The notes under the pieces are model-generated. The model did no database searches. It was not told where the DNA came from and saw nothing but the letters and a program-made list of their open reading frames with translations. Below are positions 15,760-24,044 of a DNA stretch of 64,000 nt, piece after piece. This stretch comes from an uncultured Eubacterium sp. GTDB taxonomy: Bacteria > Bacillota > Clostridia > Oscillospirales > Acutalibacteraceae. Where the stretch lies: the NCBI RefSeq assembly GCF_934561735.1, contig NZ_CAKTGT010000002.1, positions 1 through 64,000 of the forward strand, in the 5' to 3' direction. Within the stretch, counting starts at the first letter, position 1. Every line of letters starts with the position of its first letter. Position numbers and translations under genes: made by a program.

Positions 15760-16389
15760 ATGAAACAACTGCTGTGTTTTGGAGATTCAAACACATGGGG
15801 TCTTATACCCAAAACAACAAACAGATATTCTTGGGGAGTCAGATGGACAAGTGTTCTTCAGGAAATGCTTAACAATCGTGATGTCAGAGTTATTGAGGAA
15901 GGTCTTTGCGGCAGAACAACTGTTTATGATGATGCTTATCGTAAAAATCGCAACGGTCTTGAATCTTTGCCTGAAATTTTGGAGTCAAGTTATCCTGTTG
16001 ATGCGGCTGTAATAATGCTCGGCACAAATGATTGCAAGTCTTATTATAAGTCCAATTCATTCAAAATTGCAAAAGGCTTGAGCCTTTGTATTGATGAACT
16101 TTCAAAATATATTTCTCCTGAAAAGATATTGATTATATCACCTATATTTTTGGGCAAAGAAGTGTGGAGAGAAGAATACGACCCTGAGTTTGACACAAAT
16201 TCGGTAGAAATTGCCCACAATTTGTTTGAGGAATATAAAAAAATTGCAGATGAAAAAGGAACAAGTATTATATCTGCCGCCGATTATGTGGAACCGAGCG
16301 ATGTTGACCAGGAACATTTAACAGAGGACGGACACAAAATTCTTGCAGGTGTTATTTACAATACGCTTGTCGGTGCAAATATAGTGTAA
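15760..16389 (+). CDS. SGNH/GDSL-type hydrolase (esterase)
   Basis: A 209-residue protein with block I GDSNTWG (Ser10), block III GTND (Asn90) and block V DVDQEH (Asp183, His186), the complete SGNH catalytic set. It lacks a signal peptide, so it is cytoplasmic. The FGDSNTWG start and overall length resemble arylesterase/acetylxylan-esterase-like SGNH proteins, which remove acyl groups from small esters or sugars. It is monocistronic with a perfect consensus promoter, suggesting steady expression. The exact substrate is unknown. Confidence 0.88.
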   Translation: MKQLLCFGDSNTWGLIPKTTNRYSWGVRWTSVLQEMLNNRDVRVIEEGLCGRTTVYDDAYRKNRNGLESLPEILESSYPVDAAVIMLGTNDCKSYYKSNSFKIAKGLSLCIDELSKYISPEKILIISPIFLGKEVWREEYDPEFDTNSVEIAHNLFEEYKKIADEKGTSIISAADYVEPSDVDQEHLTEDGHKILAGVIYNTLVGANIV

Positions 16390-16459
16390 TTTGAAACTTC
16401 TTCAAAAGTGTAATAATGAAACGTTTTTTATGAATTTCTAAAAATTGCAGGCCGTTTTG

Positions 16460-16488
16460 TTGAATATATTTATTTTTATTGATATAAT
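16460..16488 (+). promoter_or_regulatory. Promoter of the DUF3784 gene
   Basis: TTGAAT (16460-16465), 17 bases, TATAAT (16483-16488), about 25 bases before the ATG. Confidence 0.75.
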
Positions 16489-16511
16489 GTGCTAAGAAAG
16501 AAGGGGTTATT

Positions 16512-16826
16512 ATGTTAATCGCTTACAGTATCATTGCGTGGTTTGCGGCACTTTTTATGATTTTAATAGGAATTTCGCTTGCAAAAGGGAATTATAATTG
16601 GCTTCATGGTAAAACTTTTGACAGACTTAAAGATAATGAAAAGGTGCCTTTTGCCAAGGCAAGTTCCAAACCTGTTATATTTTTAGGAGTTGGAATTGCA
16701 ATATCCGGATTTGTTACTGTACTTTCAAAGTCTTACAATTCTTTGTTTTGGGCAATGGGCGTTGTTGCCGTTATATTGATTATTTATGTGTTCTATATGT
16801 ACATAGTTGAAAAAAGATTTAAATAA
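16512..16826 (+). CDS. DUF3784-like small membrane protein
   Basis: A 104-residue protein with three hydrophobic segments (about 5-23, 55-74 and 80-100). A short polar stretch with GNYNWLHGKTFDRLKDNEK lies between the first two. Small Firmicutes proteins of this pattern belong to DUF3784, of unknown function. RBS AAGAAGGGG precedes ATG 16512. It has its own promoter and no operon partner. Confidence 0.65.
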   Translation: MLIAYSIIAWFAALFMILIGISLAKGNYNWLHGKTFDRLKDNEKVPFAKASSKPVIFLGVGIAISGFVTVLSKSYNSLFWAMGVVAVILIIYVFYMYIVEKRFK

Positions 16827-16889
16827 ACGCTATTCATTTTTGACGCATTAATTACAATTATTAATGTCGAAATTTGTAGTTTTTGCAAG

Positions 16890-16918
16890 TTGAATTTAAT
16901 TCTTATTTATGATTTAAT
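16890..16918 (+). promoter_or_regulatory. Candidate promoter of the second LRR protein
   Basis: TTGAAT (16890-16895), 17 bases, TTTAAT (16913-16918), 53 bases before the ATG. Confidence 0.45.
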
Positions 16919-16971
16919 AGAAATATTATAACATATTTATTGATTTGTGACAGATTGTATGGTGAATATCA

Positions 16972-18339
16972 ATGAAAAAGTTTTTATCTCTATTTATTAT
17001 TGTAGTTTTAGTTCTGTGTTCTGTTCCTATGTGTGTAAACGCTCAGACGATTAATGATAAATTAAGTGACAACATTTCGTATACATTTAACAGTAAAACA
17101 GGAAAACTTGTTATAAAAGGGAATGGTGACACCAACGATTATGTTAATTCTCCGTTTGGTTATATCGGAACAAATATAAAATCCGTTGTTATTGAAAAGG
17201 GTATTACGGGAATAGGTTCAAGATTGTTTAGAAATTGCAGTTTTATAGAATATATTAAATTCTCCGAATCTGTTTTAGACATAGATGTAACAGCGTTTGA
17301 CGGCTGTAAAGGCATAAAAGAATTCAGCGTTGATATAGAAAACGAAGTGTATTCTTCTTTTGACGGTGTTCTTTATTCAAAGGATTTATCAAAGCTTATT
17401 AAATATCCGTCGGCTAAAAATGATGCAAGGTTTGCAACTCTTAAAAATACAACCACGATTTGTAAGAACTCATTTAAAGGTTCTGTTAATTTAAAAACGA
17501 TTGCATTATCATCCGAAACCGTAAATATAGAGGAAAATTTTGAAAATCTGGGCATATCTCTTGAATGTGAAAATGAATTGCCTAATCCCGATTCCGCACA
17601 TTATCACGAACCGATTTATAAAACTGTATATCCCACTTGTTCTGAATACGGGTATATTGAGGTTACATGCAGAACCTGTGATGAAAAGATTATCAATAAG
17701 TACATCTGTCCCACTAAACATAAATATACCGAAAAAATTACACCTGCAACCACCGAATCAAATGGTCATATTGTTACGGTGTGTATAGTTTGCGGTCATA
17801 TAAAAGAAGATAAGATAATCAATAAAATAGAAAGTGCGTCCTTGGATTATTCAAGCGTTGTTTATGGTAACCATCAATTTTCGCCGAATGTAAATGTTGT
17901 TGATTCAAGCAGTAAATCTTTGGTGAAAAATGTTGATTATGTTTACAGCTTGCCTCTTGGCAGAAGAAGTGTCGGAATTTATAATTACGACATTACATAC
18001 TTTGGTAATTATAAAGGCACATCAAGATTACTTTTGTTTATTTATCCGCAAAGTCCGATATTTAATAAGATTATTTTAACAAAAACAGGTGCGGAATTAT
18101 GCTGGAATAAAATATCGGCACAATGTGACGGATATGAGATTCAGTACAGCACCGTTTCAAATTTTATGTCGGATAATCATTATATGACGGTTAATAATAA
18201 AAATGCAAAAAGCCTTAAACTTCAAAATTTGAAATCAAAAACAAGATATTATTTCAGAATAAGATCATTTAAAAATGTTACCGAGAGCAATGTGTTCTTT
18301 TCTCAATGGTCGAGAACAGGTACAGCTAAAATGTTATAG
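16972..18339 (+). CDS. Secreted BspA-type LRR protein with Fn3-like end
   Basis: A 455-residue protein with a signal peptide (about 1-24, cut near CVNAQT). BspA-like leucine-rich repeats span about 40-195, with typical phrases such as GIGSRLFRNCSFIEYIKFSE. A Cys-pair module (about 205-285, CRTCDEK and CIVCGHIKE), a beta-rich region and a fibronectin-III-like C-terminus (about 370-455, GYEIQYSTVSNF and TRYYFRIRSF) follow. There is no cell-wall anchor motif. Such proteins are surface or secreted adhesins and carbohydrate-associated factors. RBS is weak (GGTGAAT). It is monocistronic, ending in a strong terminator. Confidence 0.85.
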   Translation: MKKFLSLFIIVVLVLCSVPMCVNAQTINDKLSDNISYTFNSKTGKLVIKGNGDTNDYVNSPFGYIGTNIKSVVIEKGITGIGSRLFRNCSFIEYIKFSESVLDIDVTAFDGCKGIKEFSVDIENEVYSSFDGVLYSKDLSKLIKYPSAKNDARFATLKNTTTICKNSFKGSVNLKTIALSSETVNIEENFENLGISLECENELPNPDSAHYHEPIYKTVYPTCSEYGYIEVTCRTCDEKIINKYICPTKHKYTEKITPATTESNGHIVTVCIVCGHIKEDKIINKIESASLDYSSVVYGNHQFSPNVNVVDSSSKSLVKNVDYVYSLPLGRRSVGIYNYDITYFGNYKGTSRLLLFIYPQSPIFNKIILTKTGAELCWNKISAQCDGYEIQYSTVSNFMSDNHYMTVNNKNAKSLKLQNLKSKTRYYFRIRSFKNVTESNVFFSQWSRTGTAKML

Positions 18340-18345
18340 TACAGT

Positions 18346-18375
18346 AAAATCCTTCGATTTTTTTCGAGGGATTTT
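18346..18375 (+). terminator. Terminator after the LRR protein gene
   Basis: AAAATCCTTCGA pairs with TCGAGGGATTTT around a T-rich loop, five bases or so after the stop. Confidence 0.8.
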
Positions 18376-18381
18376 GTTTAC

Positions 18382-18411
18382 TTGACTTTTGCCCACAATA
18401 TATTGTATACT
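18382..18411 (+). promoter_or_regulatory. Promoter of the topoisomerase IV operon
   Basis: TTGACT (18382-18387), 18 bases, TATACT (18406-18411), upstream of the TTG start at 18447. Confidence 0.75.
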
Positions 18412-18429
18412 TATAAAGTATGTATACTT
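18404..18429 (+). promoter_or_regulatory. Operator-like repeats over the parE promoter
   Basis: TGTATACTT occurs twice (18404-18412 and 18421-18429), overlapping the -10 box and the transcription start. The second copy forms a perfect inverted repeat AAGTAT-GT-ATACTT (18416-18429). It could be a repressor site or a supercoiling-sensitive melt region. Confidence 0.4.
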
Positions 18430-18446
18430 CTTATGGAGGGATTTAC

Positions 18447-20429
18447 TTGGCAAAGAAACAAGAATACGGAAATGAAAGTATTAAATCTTTAAAAGGTGCC
18501 GATCGTGTAAGAAAAAGACCGGCGGTTATTTTCGGTTCTGACGGCATTGACGGTTGTCAGCATTCTATATTTGAAATTATGTCAAACTCTATTGATGAAG
18601 CAAGAGAGGGTCACGGTACAAAAATTACCGTAACCCGTTTTCTTGACGGCTCTGTAGAGGTTCAGGACCACGGTCGCGGAATTCCTGTTGATTACAATAA
18701 AAATGAGGATAAATATAATTGGGAACTTTTGTTTTGTGAACTCTATGCCGGAGGTAAATATGATAACGGCGGAGATAACTATGAGTTCTCACTTGGCTTA
18801 AACGGCTTGGGACTTTGTGCTACACAATATGCTTCCGAATATATGGACGCTGAAATTAAAACCGACGGCTATAAGTACAATCTTCACTTCGAACACGGTG
18901 AAAATGTCGGAGGTTTGCAAAAAGAGCCTTACGGCAAGAGAGGCGATACCGGAACACGAATCAGATGGAAGCCGGATTTGCAGGTGTTTACCGACATAAA
19001 TGTGCCTGTTGAATTTTACAAAGAAACAATGAAGCGTCAGGCAATAGTTAATGATAAAATTAAGTTTATCTTTAAAAATCAGCTTACCGCAACTCAATTT
19101 GAAACTTTTGAATATTGCTACGAAAACGGTATTATGGATTATGTTACCGAACTTGCGGGCGACAAAGCGTTTACAACTCCTCAATATTGGGAATGCGAAA
19201 GAGTCGGTAGGGACAGAGATGATCTTAAGGATTATAAGCTTAAAATCAGAGCGGCTCTTTGCTTTTCTCTTGAAACACAGCTAAAGGAATATTACCACAA
19301 CTCATCATTTCTTGAGCATGGGGGTGCTCCTGAGAAAGCCTTTAGAAGTGCATTCGTAAATCAAATTAATGCTTATCTCAAATCCACAAATAAATATAAC
19401 AAAACCGATTCACAAATCACGGTTCAGGATATTGAGGAATGTGTTATTTTTGTGGTTTCGTCTTTTTCTACTCAAACTTCGTACGAAAATCAAACCAAAA
19501 AAGCGATTACAAACAAGTTTATTCAAGATGCTATGACCGATTTCTTCAGGAAACAGCTTGAAGTATATTTTATCGAGAATAAAATGGATGCTGACAAAAT
19601 AGCAGACCAAGTTTTGATAAATATGCGTTCTCGTGTCAAAGCCGAAAAAACAAGGAAAACACTCAAAACCACTTTGCAAACCAAGGTGGATATGACAAAC
19701 AGAATTCAAAAATTTGTTGATTGCAGGTCAAAAAATGTTGATGAGAGGGAATTGTTTATTGTAGAGGGTGATTCTGCTCTCGGTGCTTGTAAGCAGGCAA
19801 GAGATGCCAATTTCCAAGCAATTATGCCTGTAAGAGGTAAAATTCTTAATTGTCTTAAATCCGATTATGATAAGATATTTAAGAGCGATATTATTACCGA
19901 TTTGATTAAGGTTCTCGGCTGCGGCGTTGAAGTAAAAAGCAAAGCCGCAAAAGATGTTTCAATGTTTGATATGGATTCGCTTAGATGGAACAAAATTATG
20001 ATTTGTACCGATGCCGATGTTGACGGCTTCCAAATCAGAACTCTTATTTTAACAATGATTTATCGACTTATGCCAAAACTTATTGAAGAAGGCAAAGTTT
20101 ATATAGCCGAATCTCCGCTTTATGAGGTTACCTGCAAAGACCAAACGTACTTTGCTTATAATGAAATTGAAATGGATGAGATTAAAGCTGAACTCGGCGA
20201 CAGTAAATATACCGTTCAGCGTTCAAAGGGTCTTGGTGAAAATGAGGCTGATATGATGTCGCTCACCACTATGAATCCTGCTACAAGACGACTTATCAAG
20301 GTTACTCCGAGTGATGCGATAACAACAAGCGATATTTTTGATTTACTTCTCGGTGACAATCTTGACGGAAGAAAAACATATATTGCCGATTACGGTCATT
20401 TGTACCTTGATGCGGCAGATGTAAGCTAA
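18447..20429 (+). CDS. parE: DNA topoisomerase IV subunit B
   Basis: A 660-residue type IIA ATPase subunit. The GHKL ATPase domain has Asn47 (EIMSNSIDEA), Asp74 (VQDHGRGIP) and GLNGLGLC. The TOPRIM domain has EGDSA (Glu440) and DADVDG (Asp522, 524, 526). It partners the ParC encoded next to decatenate chromosomes. TTG 18447 has GGAGGG six bases before it and begins MAKKQEYGNES; an ATG at 18420 lies in the operator-like region with no ribosome site. The opening RKRPAVIFGSDGIDGCQHSI is that of the divergent clostridial ParE rather than GyrB. It is 17 bases from parC. Confidence 0.93.
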   Translation: MAKKQEYGNESIKSLKGADRVRKRPAVIFGSDGIDGCQHSIFEIMSNSIDEAREGHGTKITVTRFLDGSVEVQDHGRGIPVDYNKNEDKYNWELLFCELYAGGKYDNGGDNYEFSLGLNGLGLCATQYASEYMDAEIKTDGYKYNLHFEHGENVGGLQKEPYGKRGDTGTRIRWKPDLQVFTDINVPVEFYKETMKRQAIVNDKIKFIFKNQLTATQFETFEYCYENGIMDYVTELAGDKAFTTPQYWECERVGRDRDDLKDYKLKIRAALCFSLETQLKEYYHNSSFLEHGGAPEKAFRSAFVNQINAYLKSTNKYNKTDSQITVQDIEECVIFVVSSFSTQTSYENQTKKAITNKFIQDAMTDFFRKQLEVYFIENKMDADKIADQVLINMRSRVKAEKTRKTLKTTLQTKVDMTNRIQKFVDCRSKNVDERELFIVEGDSALGACKQARDANFQAIMPVRGKILNCLKSDYDKIFKSDIITDLIKVLGCGVEVKSKAAKDVSMFDMDSLRWNKIMICTDADVDGFQIRTLILTMIYRLMPKLIEEGKVYIAESPLYEVTCKDQTYFAYNEIEMDEIKAELGDSKYTVQRSKGLGENEADMMSLTTMNPATRRLIKVTPSDAITTSDIFDLLLGDNLDGRKTYIADYGHLYLDAADVS

Positions 20430-20446
20430 GGGAGGTTTTCGTTATT

Positions 20447-22684
20447 ATGGCAAGAAAAAAGAACAGAGATAATGAAGTACAAGCCCCTTTGGCTGACAAT
20501 GTACACATTCAGGATGCCGGCTTGATTAAAGATGAGCAGATAGTAGATACTCTTAAATCAAATTATATGCCTTATGCAATGAGTGTTATTTTATCGCGTG
20601 CCATTCCCGAAATCGACGGTTTTAAGCCGTCACACAGAAAACTTCTTTACACAATGTATAATATGGGGCTTTTACAGGGGGGTACAATTAAGAGTGCCAA
20701 TATAGTCGGAAGAACCATGCAACTTAATCCTCACGGTGATTCATCTATTTATGAAACTATGATTAGATTGTCACGAGGAAATGAGAGCCTTTTGTACCCG
20801 TTTGTTGAGTCAAAAGGTAATTTCGGTAAGGCTTACAGCAAAAATATGATGTACGCCGCTTCTCGTTATACAGAAGCTAAATTGGCACCTATTGCAAAAG
20901 AACTTTTTGAGGATATTAACAAAGATACTGTTGATTTTGTTGATAACTACGATAATACAATGAAAGAGCCGACTCTCTTGCCGGTTACTTTTCCGTCTAT
21001 TCTTGCAAATGTTACAACGGGTATTGCCGTTGGTATGGCGTCTTCTATCGCTTCTTTTAATCTTAAAGAGCTTTGCGATACTACCGTTGCACTCATTAAA
21101 AATCCTGACCATGATGTGTCGGAAACTTTGCTTGCTCCTGATTTTGTAGGCGGAGGATACATTATTTATAATAAGGAAGAACTTGAACGAATTTACAAAA
21201 CGGGCAGAGGCTCGGTTAAGGTTCGTGCCAAGTATACTTATGACAAATCGTATAATTGTATTGACATCACGCAAATACCGCCTACAACAACATCCGAAGC
21301 GATTATTGACAAGGTTGTTGAACTTGTAAAAACCAATAAGGTAAAAGAAATTTCGGATATTCGTGACGAAACCGACCTTAAAGGTTTGCGTATAACCCTT
21401 GATTTAAAACGCGGTGTAGATCCCGATACTTTTATGACAAAGCTTTACAAGCTTACTCCGCTTGAAGATACATTTTCATGTAACTTTAATGTGCTTATTA
21501 AAGGCTATCCAAAGGTTTTGGGCGTTTCTGATATTCTTAAAGAGTGGATTGAATTCAGACTTGAATGTGTCAGAAGAAGAACGCAGTTTACCCTTAACAA
21601 AAAAGCCGAAAGGCTCCATCTTCTTCAGGGTCTTGAAAAAATTCTTCTTGATATCGATAAGGCAATAAAGATTATTCGCAATACAGAAAGTGAAGCGGAT
21701 GTTGTTCCTAATTTGATGATAGGCTTTGGAATTGACAAGGTTCAGGCAGAATATGTTGCCGAAATTAAGCTTCGTCATCTTAACAGAGAGTATATTTTAA
21801 AACGCACAAAAGATATAGAAACTCTTAAGGCCGAGATTGAAGAACTTCAAGGTATACTTGACAGCAAAAATAAACAGAAGAAGATTATTATTAAGGAACT
21901 TAATGATGTTGCCGATAAGTATTCGGGTGAAAGAAAATCCGAAATTCTTTATGAAGTTGAAGAATTTGATGCTTCTGCAGAAGCTGAAATTCCGGATTAT
22001 CCCGTTACTCTGTTTATTACCAAAGAAGGCTATCTCAATAAAATCAGGACAGCCAATCTTCGTATGTCCGGTGAACAAAAGGTAAAAGAAGGCGATGAAG
22101 TTGAAACGACCTTTGAATGTTCCAATAAAGACGAGCTTCTTGTATTTACCGATAAAGGTCAGGTGTACAAGGCTAAGGTAGATGACTTCCCGGATGGAAA
22201 GGCTTCCCAACTCGGTGTTTATGTTGCCGGTAAACTTGAAATGGACCAAGACGAAAAAGTAATATATATTTGCGTAATTAAAGAATATGTCGGATATATG
22301 ATTTTCGTTTTTGAAAACGGCAAGGTTGCCAAGGTTGACATTTCCGCTTACCAAACAAAAACCAACAGGAAAAAGCTCCTTAAAGCATATTCGCTTAAAT
22401 CTCCGCTTGCTTGTATTGAATACATTGAAGAAGATTGCGAACTCGTTCTTTGTTCTACAAGCGGCAGAATGTTAATTCTTAATACGGGAGCTTTAACTCC
22501 TAAATCTTCAAAGGATACGATCGGTGTGTCTGTTATGACTCAAAAGAAAAATCATAAGGTTGAATCAATGCACCATTATACAGAGGGTGAATTTGAAAAA
22601 ACCTGGAGATTCAGAACAAAAAATCTTCCTGCTGCGGGCGCTTTGCCTACAGCTGCCGATAACACCGATCAAATAACATTTTGA
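20447..22684 (+). CDS. parC: DNA topoisomerase IV subunit A
   Basis: A 745-residue GyrA/ParC protein. The breakage-reunion domain contains the quinolone-region motif PHGDSSIYETM and catalytic Tyr141 (AASRYTEAK). A coiled-coil tower, a long helical stretch (about 440-500) and a C-terminal beta-pinwheel (about 515-720) lacking a clear GyrA-box follow, consistent with topoisomerase IV. The quinolone motif retains the usual serine pair. GGGAGG precedes ATG 20447, and the gene shares a transcript with parE. Confidence 0.93.
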   Translation: MARKKNRDNEVQAPLADNVHIQDAGLIKDEQIVDTLKSNYMPYAMSVILSRAIPEIDGFKPSHRKLLYTMYNMGLLQGGTIKSANIVGRTMQLNPHGDSSIYETMIRLSRGNESLLYPFVESKGNFGKAYSKNMMYAASRYTEAKLAPIAKELFEDINKDTVDFVDNYDNTMKEPTLLPVTFPSILANVTTGIAVGMASSIASFNLKELCDTTVALIKNPDHDVSETLLAPDFVGGGYIIYNKEELERIYKTGRGSVKVRAKYTYDKSYNCIDITQIPPTTTSEAIIDKVVELVKTNKVKEISDIRDETDLKGLRITLDLKRGVDPDTFMTKLYKLTPLEDTFSCNFNVLIKGYPKVLGVSDILKEWIEFRLECVRRRTQFTLNKKAERLHLLQGLEKILLDIDKAIKIIRNTESEADVVPNLMIGFGIDKVQAEYVAEIKLRHLNREYILKRTKDIETLKAEIEELQGILDSKNKQKKIIIKELNDVADKYSGERKSEILYEVEEFDASAEAEIPDYPVTLFITKEGYLNKIRTANLRMSGEQKVKEGDEVETTFECSNKDELLVFTDKGQVYKAKVDDFPDGKASQLGVYVAGKLEMDQDEKVIYICVIKEYVGYMIFVFENGKVAKVDISAYQTKTNRKKLLKAYSLKSPLACIEYIEEDCELVLCSTSGRMLILNTGALTPKSSKDTIGVSVMTQKKNHKVESMHHYTEGEFEKTWRFRTKNLPAAGALPTAADNTDQITF

Positions 22685-22700
22685 TAAATTAAAAAAAGTC

Positions 22701-22729
22701 TTGCATTATGTATTTTATTATGCTATAAT
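22701..22729 (+). promoter_or_regulatory. secG promoter
   Basis: TTGCAT (22701-22706), 17 bases, TATAAT (22724-22729), 33 bases before the ATG. Confidence 0.8.
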
Positions 22730-22762
22730 GCAGTAGTTGAAAATTCTAATGGAGGAAATATT

Positions 22763-23011
22763 ATGCTCTGGTATCATTATGTATTCGGTGCAGTACTTAT
22801 TGTTGCATCAATTATTATTACAATCGTTGTCCTTATGCAAGAGGGCAGATCATCAAACTTGTCCGGCGTTATCGGCGGTAATTCCGAGTCTTACGGCGGC
22901 AAATCAAAAGGTATGACTAACGAAAAGAAGCTTGAAAGAGTAACAAAGTGGTTTATTGCATTCTTCTTTGTTCTTGTTTTAGCTGCATTTTTAGTATTTC
23001 TTTTTGTATAA
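22763..23011 (+). CDS. secG: Preprotein translocase subunit SecG
   Basis: An 82-residue protein with two membrane helices (about 6-26 and 60-81). They flank a loop with the SecG hallmark LMQEGRSSNLSGVIGG and a glycine/serine-rich segment. SecG stabilises the SecYEG channel for Sec-dependent export. GGAGG precedes ATG 22763. It is monocistronic, with its own promoter and terminator. Confidence 0.92.
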   Translation: MLWYHYVFGAVLIVASIIITIVVLMQEGRSSNLSGVIGGNSESYGGKSKGMTNEKKLERVTKWFIAFFFVLVLAAFLVFLFV

Positions 23012-23021
23012 CAGTTAAGTA

Positions 23022-23050
23022 ATAACCTTGCGTTATGCAAGGTTATTTTT
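23022..23050 (+). terminator. secG terminator
   Basis: ATAACCTTGC pairs with GCAAGGTTAT around a five-base loop, followed by TTTTTG. Confidence 0.9.
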
Positions 23051-23071
23051 GTTTTGAGGTTTGGTTAAGTT

Positions 23072-23944
23072 TTGAATTATATTATATTTGATTTGGAATG
23101 GAATAATGCCTATAGCTATTCAAAAAAAGGATTTATGAATGAGATTATAGAAATAGGCGCCGTAAAATTGAATGAACGTTTGGAAATTGTTGATACTTTT
23201 AAACAACTTATTTTGCCCAAGATTACAAAAAAACTCTCGGGCAGATGTAAGAGTCTTACCAATATTACAAATGAAGAACTGAAAACAAACGGAATTCCTT
23301 TTGCCGATGCCATTAAGGATTTTTCAAGATGGAGCAGGGGAGAAAACAATGTTTTTATGTCTTGGAGCAATTCTGATTTGTATGTTCTTACAAACAATTA
23401 TCAAACATTTTTGGGTAATGTAAATATTGATTTTATTACAAGGTATTGTGATGCTCAAAAATATTGTATGTCTTTTATGGAACGGGAAAACAACAATCAA
23501 ATTTCTCTTGCCGATTGCGGAAATGCCTTCGGAATTGAAATTGATGTTAAAAAGCTTCACAGAGCCTTAACCGATTGCTATCTTACAGCCGAGTGCTTTA
23601 AAAAAGTATTTGACAAAGAAAAACTCAAGAATTTTGTTCACGATTGTGACAGTTCATTTTTTGAGCGACTTATATATAAGCCTTATCTTATTACAAATCC
23701 GGTTTCGGATATTTTTAATGTTTATGAGCAAGATATTATTTGTCCCGCTTGTAAGGGGAGTATGGTTAGAGTTAAAGATTTTGAATGTGTAAACAAATCT
23801 TTCAGATGTCCCACAAAGTGCAAAAAATGCGGCAAAACATATTGGACAACCATCAGAGCCAAAAAAACATATGATAAGGTTGAAGTTAATCAACGCAGTA
23901 TCGAAATGAATAGAAAAAAAGCTAAAAAAATAAAGAAGGATTAG
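23072..23944 (+). CDS. DEDDh 3'-5' exonuclease with C-terminal zinc ribbon
   Basis: A 290-residue protein. The N-terminal half is a DnaQ/RNase-T-type exonuclease: ExoI motif DLEWN (Asp7, Glu9), a central region with SWSNSDLYVL, and ExoIII with HRALTDCYLTAE (His and Asp). Residues about 225-265 contain two Cys pairs (CPACKG, then CPTKCKKCGKTYW) that should bind zinc, and the tail is strongly basic. Such proteins trim nucleic acids, and the ribbon plus basic tail suggests RNA or DNA binding. The start is TTG 23072 with GAGG about a dozen bases upstream, which is weak. Its physiological substrate is unknown. Confidence 0.8.
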   Translation: MNYIIFDLEWNNAYSYSKKGFMNEIIEIGAVKLNERLEIVDTFKQLILPKITKKLSGRCKSLTNITNEELKTNGIPFADAIKDFSRWSRGENNVFMSWSNSDLYVLTNNYQTFLGNVNIDFITRYCDAQKYCMSFMERENNNQISLADCGNAFGIEIDVKKLHRALTDCYLTAECFKKVFDKEKLKNFVHDCDSSFFERLIYKPYLITNPVSDIFNVYEQDIICPACKGSMVRVKDFECVNKSFRCPTKCKKCGKTYWTTIRAKKTYDKVEVNQRSIEMNRKKAKKIKKD

Positions 23945-23949
23945 TTTTG

Positions 23950-23992
23950 AAGAAGAAATTTTTTATAATATAAAAATTCTTCTTTATTTTTT
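23950..23992 (+). terminator. Terminator after the exonuclease gene
   Basis: AAGAAGAA (23950-23957) and TTCTTCTT (23977-23984) enclose a further AT stem, followed by a long T-rich run. Confidence 0.75.
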
Positions 23993-24020
23993 TGATAATA
24001 TATATTATAATATATTTAAT
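23992..24020 (+). promoter_or_regulatory. Candidate promoter of the PBP gene
   Basis: TTGATA (23992-23997), 17 bases, TTTAAT (24015-24020), overlapping the preceding terminator's T-run. The area is very AT-rich. Confidence 0.4.
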
Positions 24021-24044
24021 ATTGCATATAAGGAGGACGGTTTC

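Noticed and set aside
21797..22354. 185-codon minus-strand frame inside parC
   Set aside because: Shadow of the C-terminal domain of parC; low-complexity, Phe/Ile/Asn-rich product.
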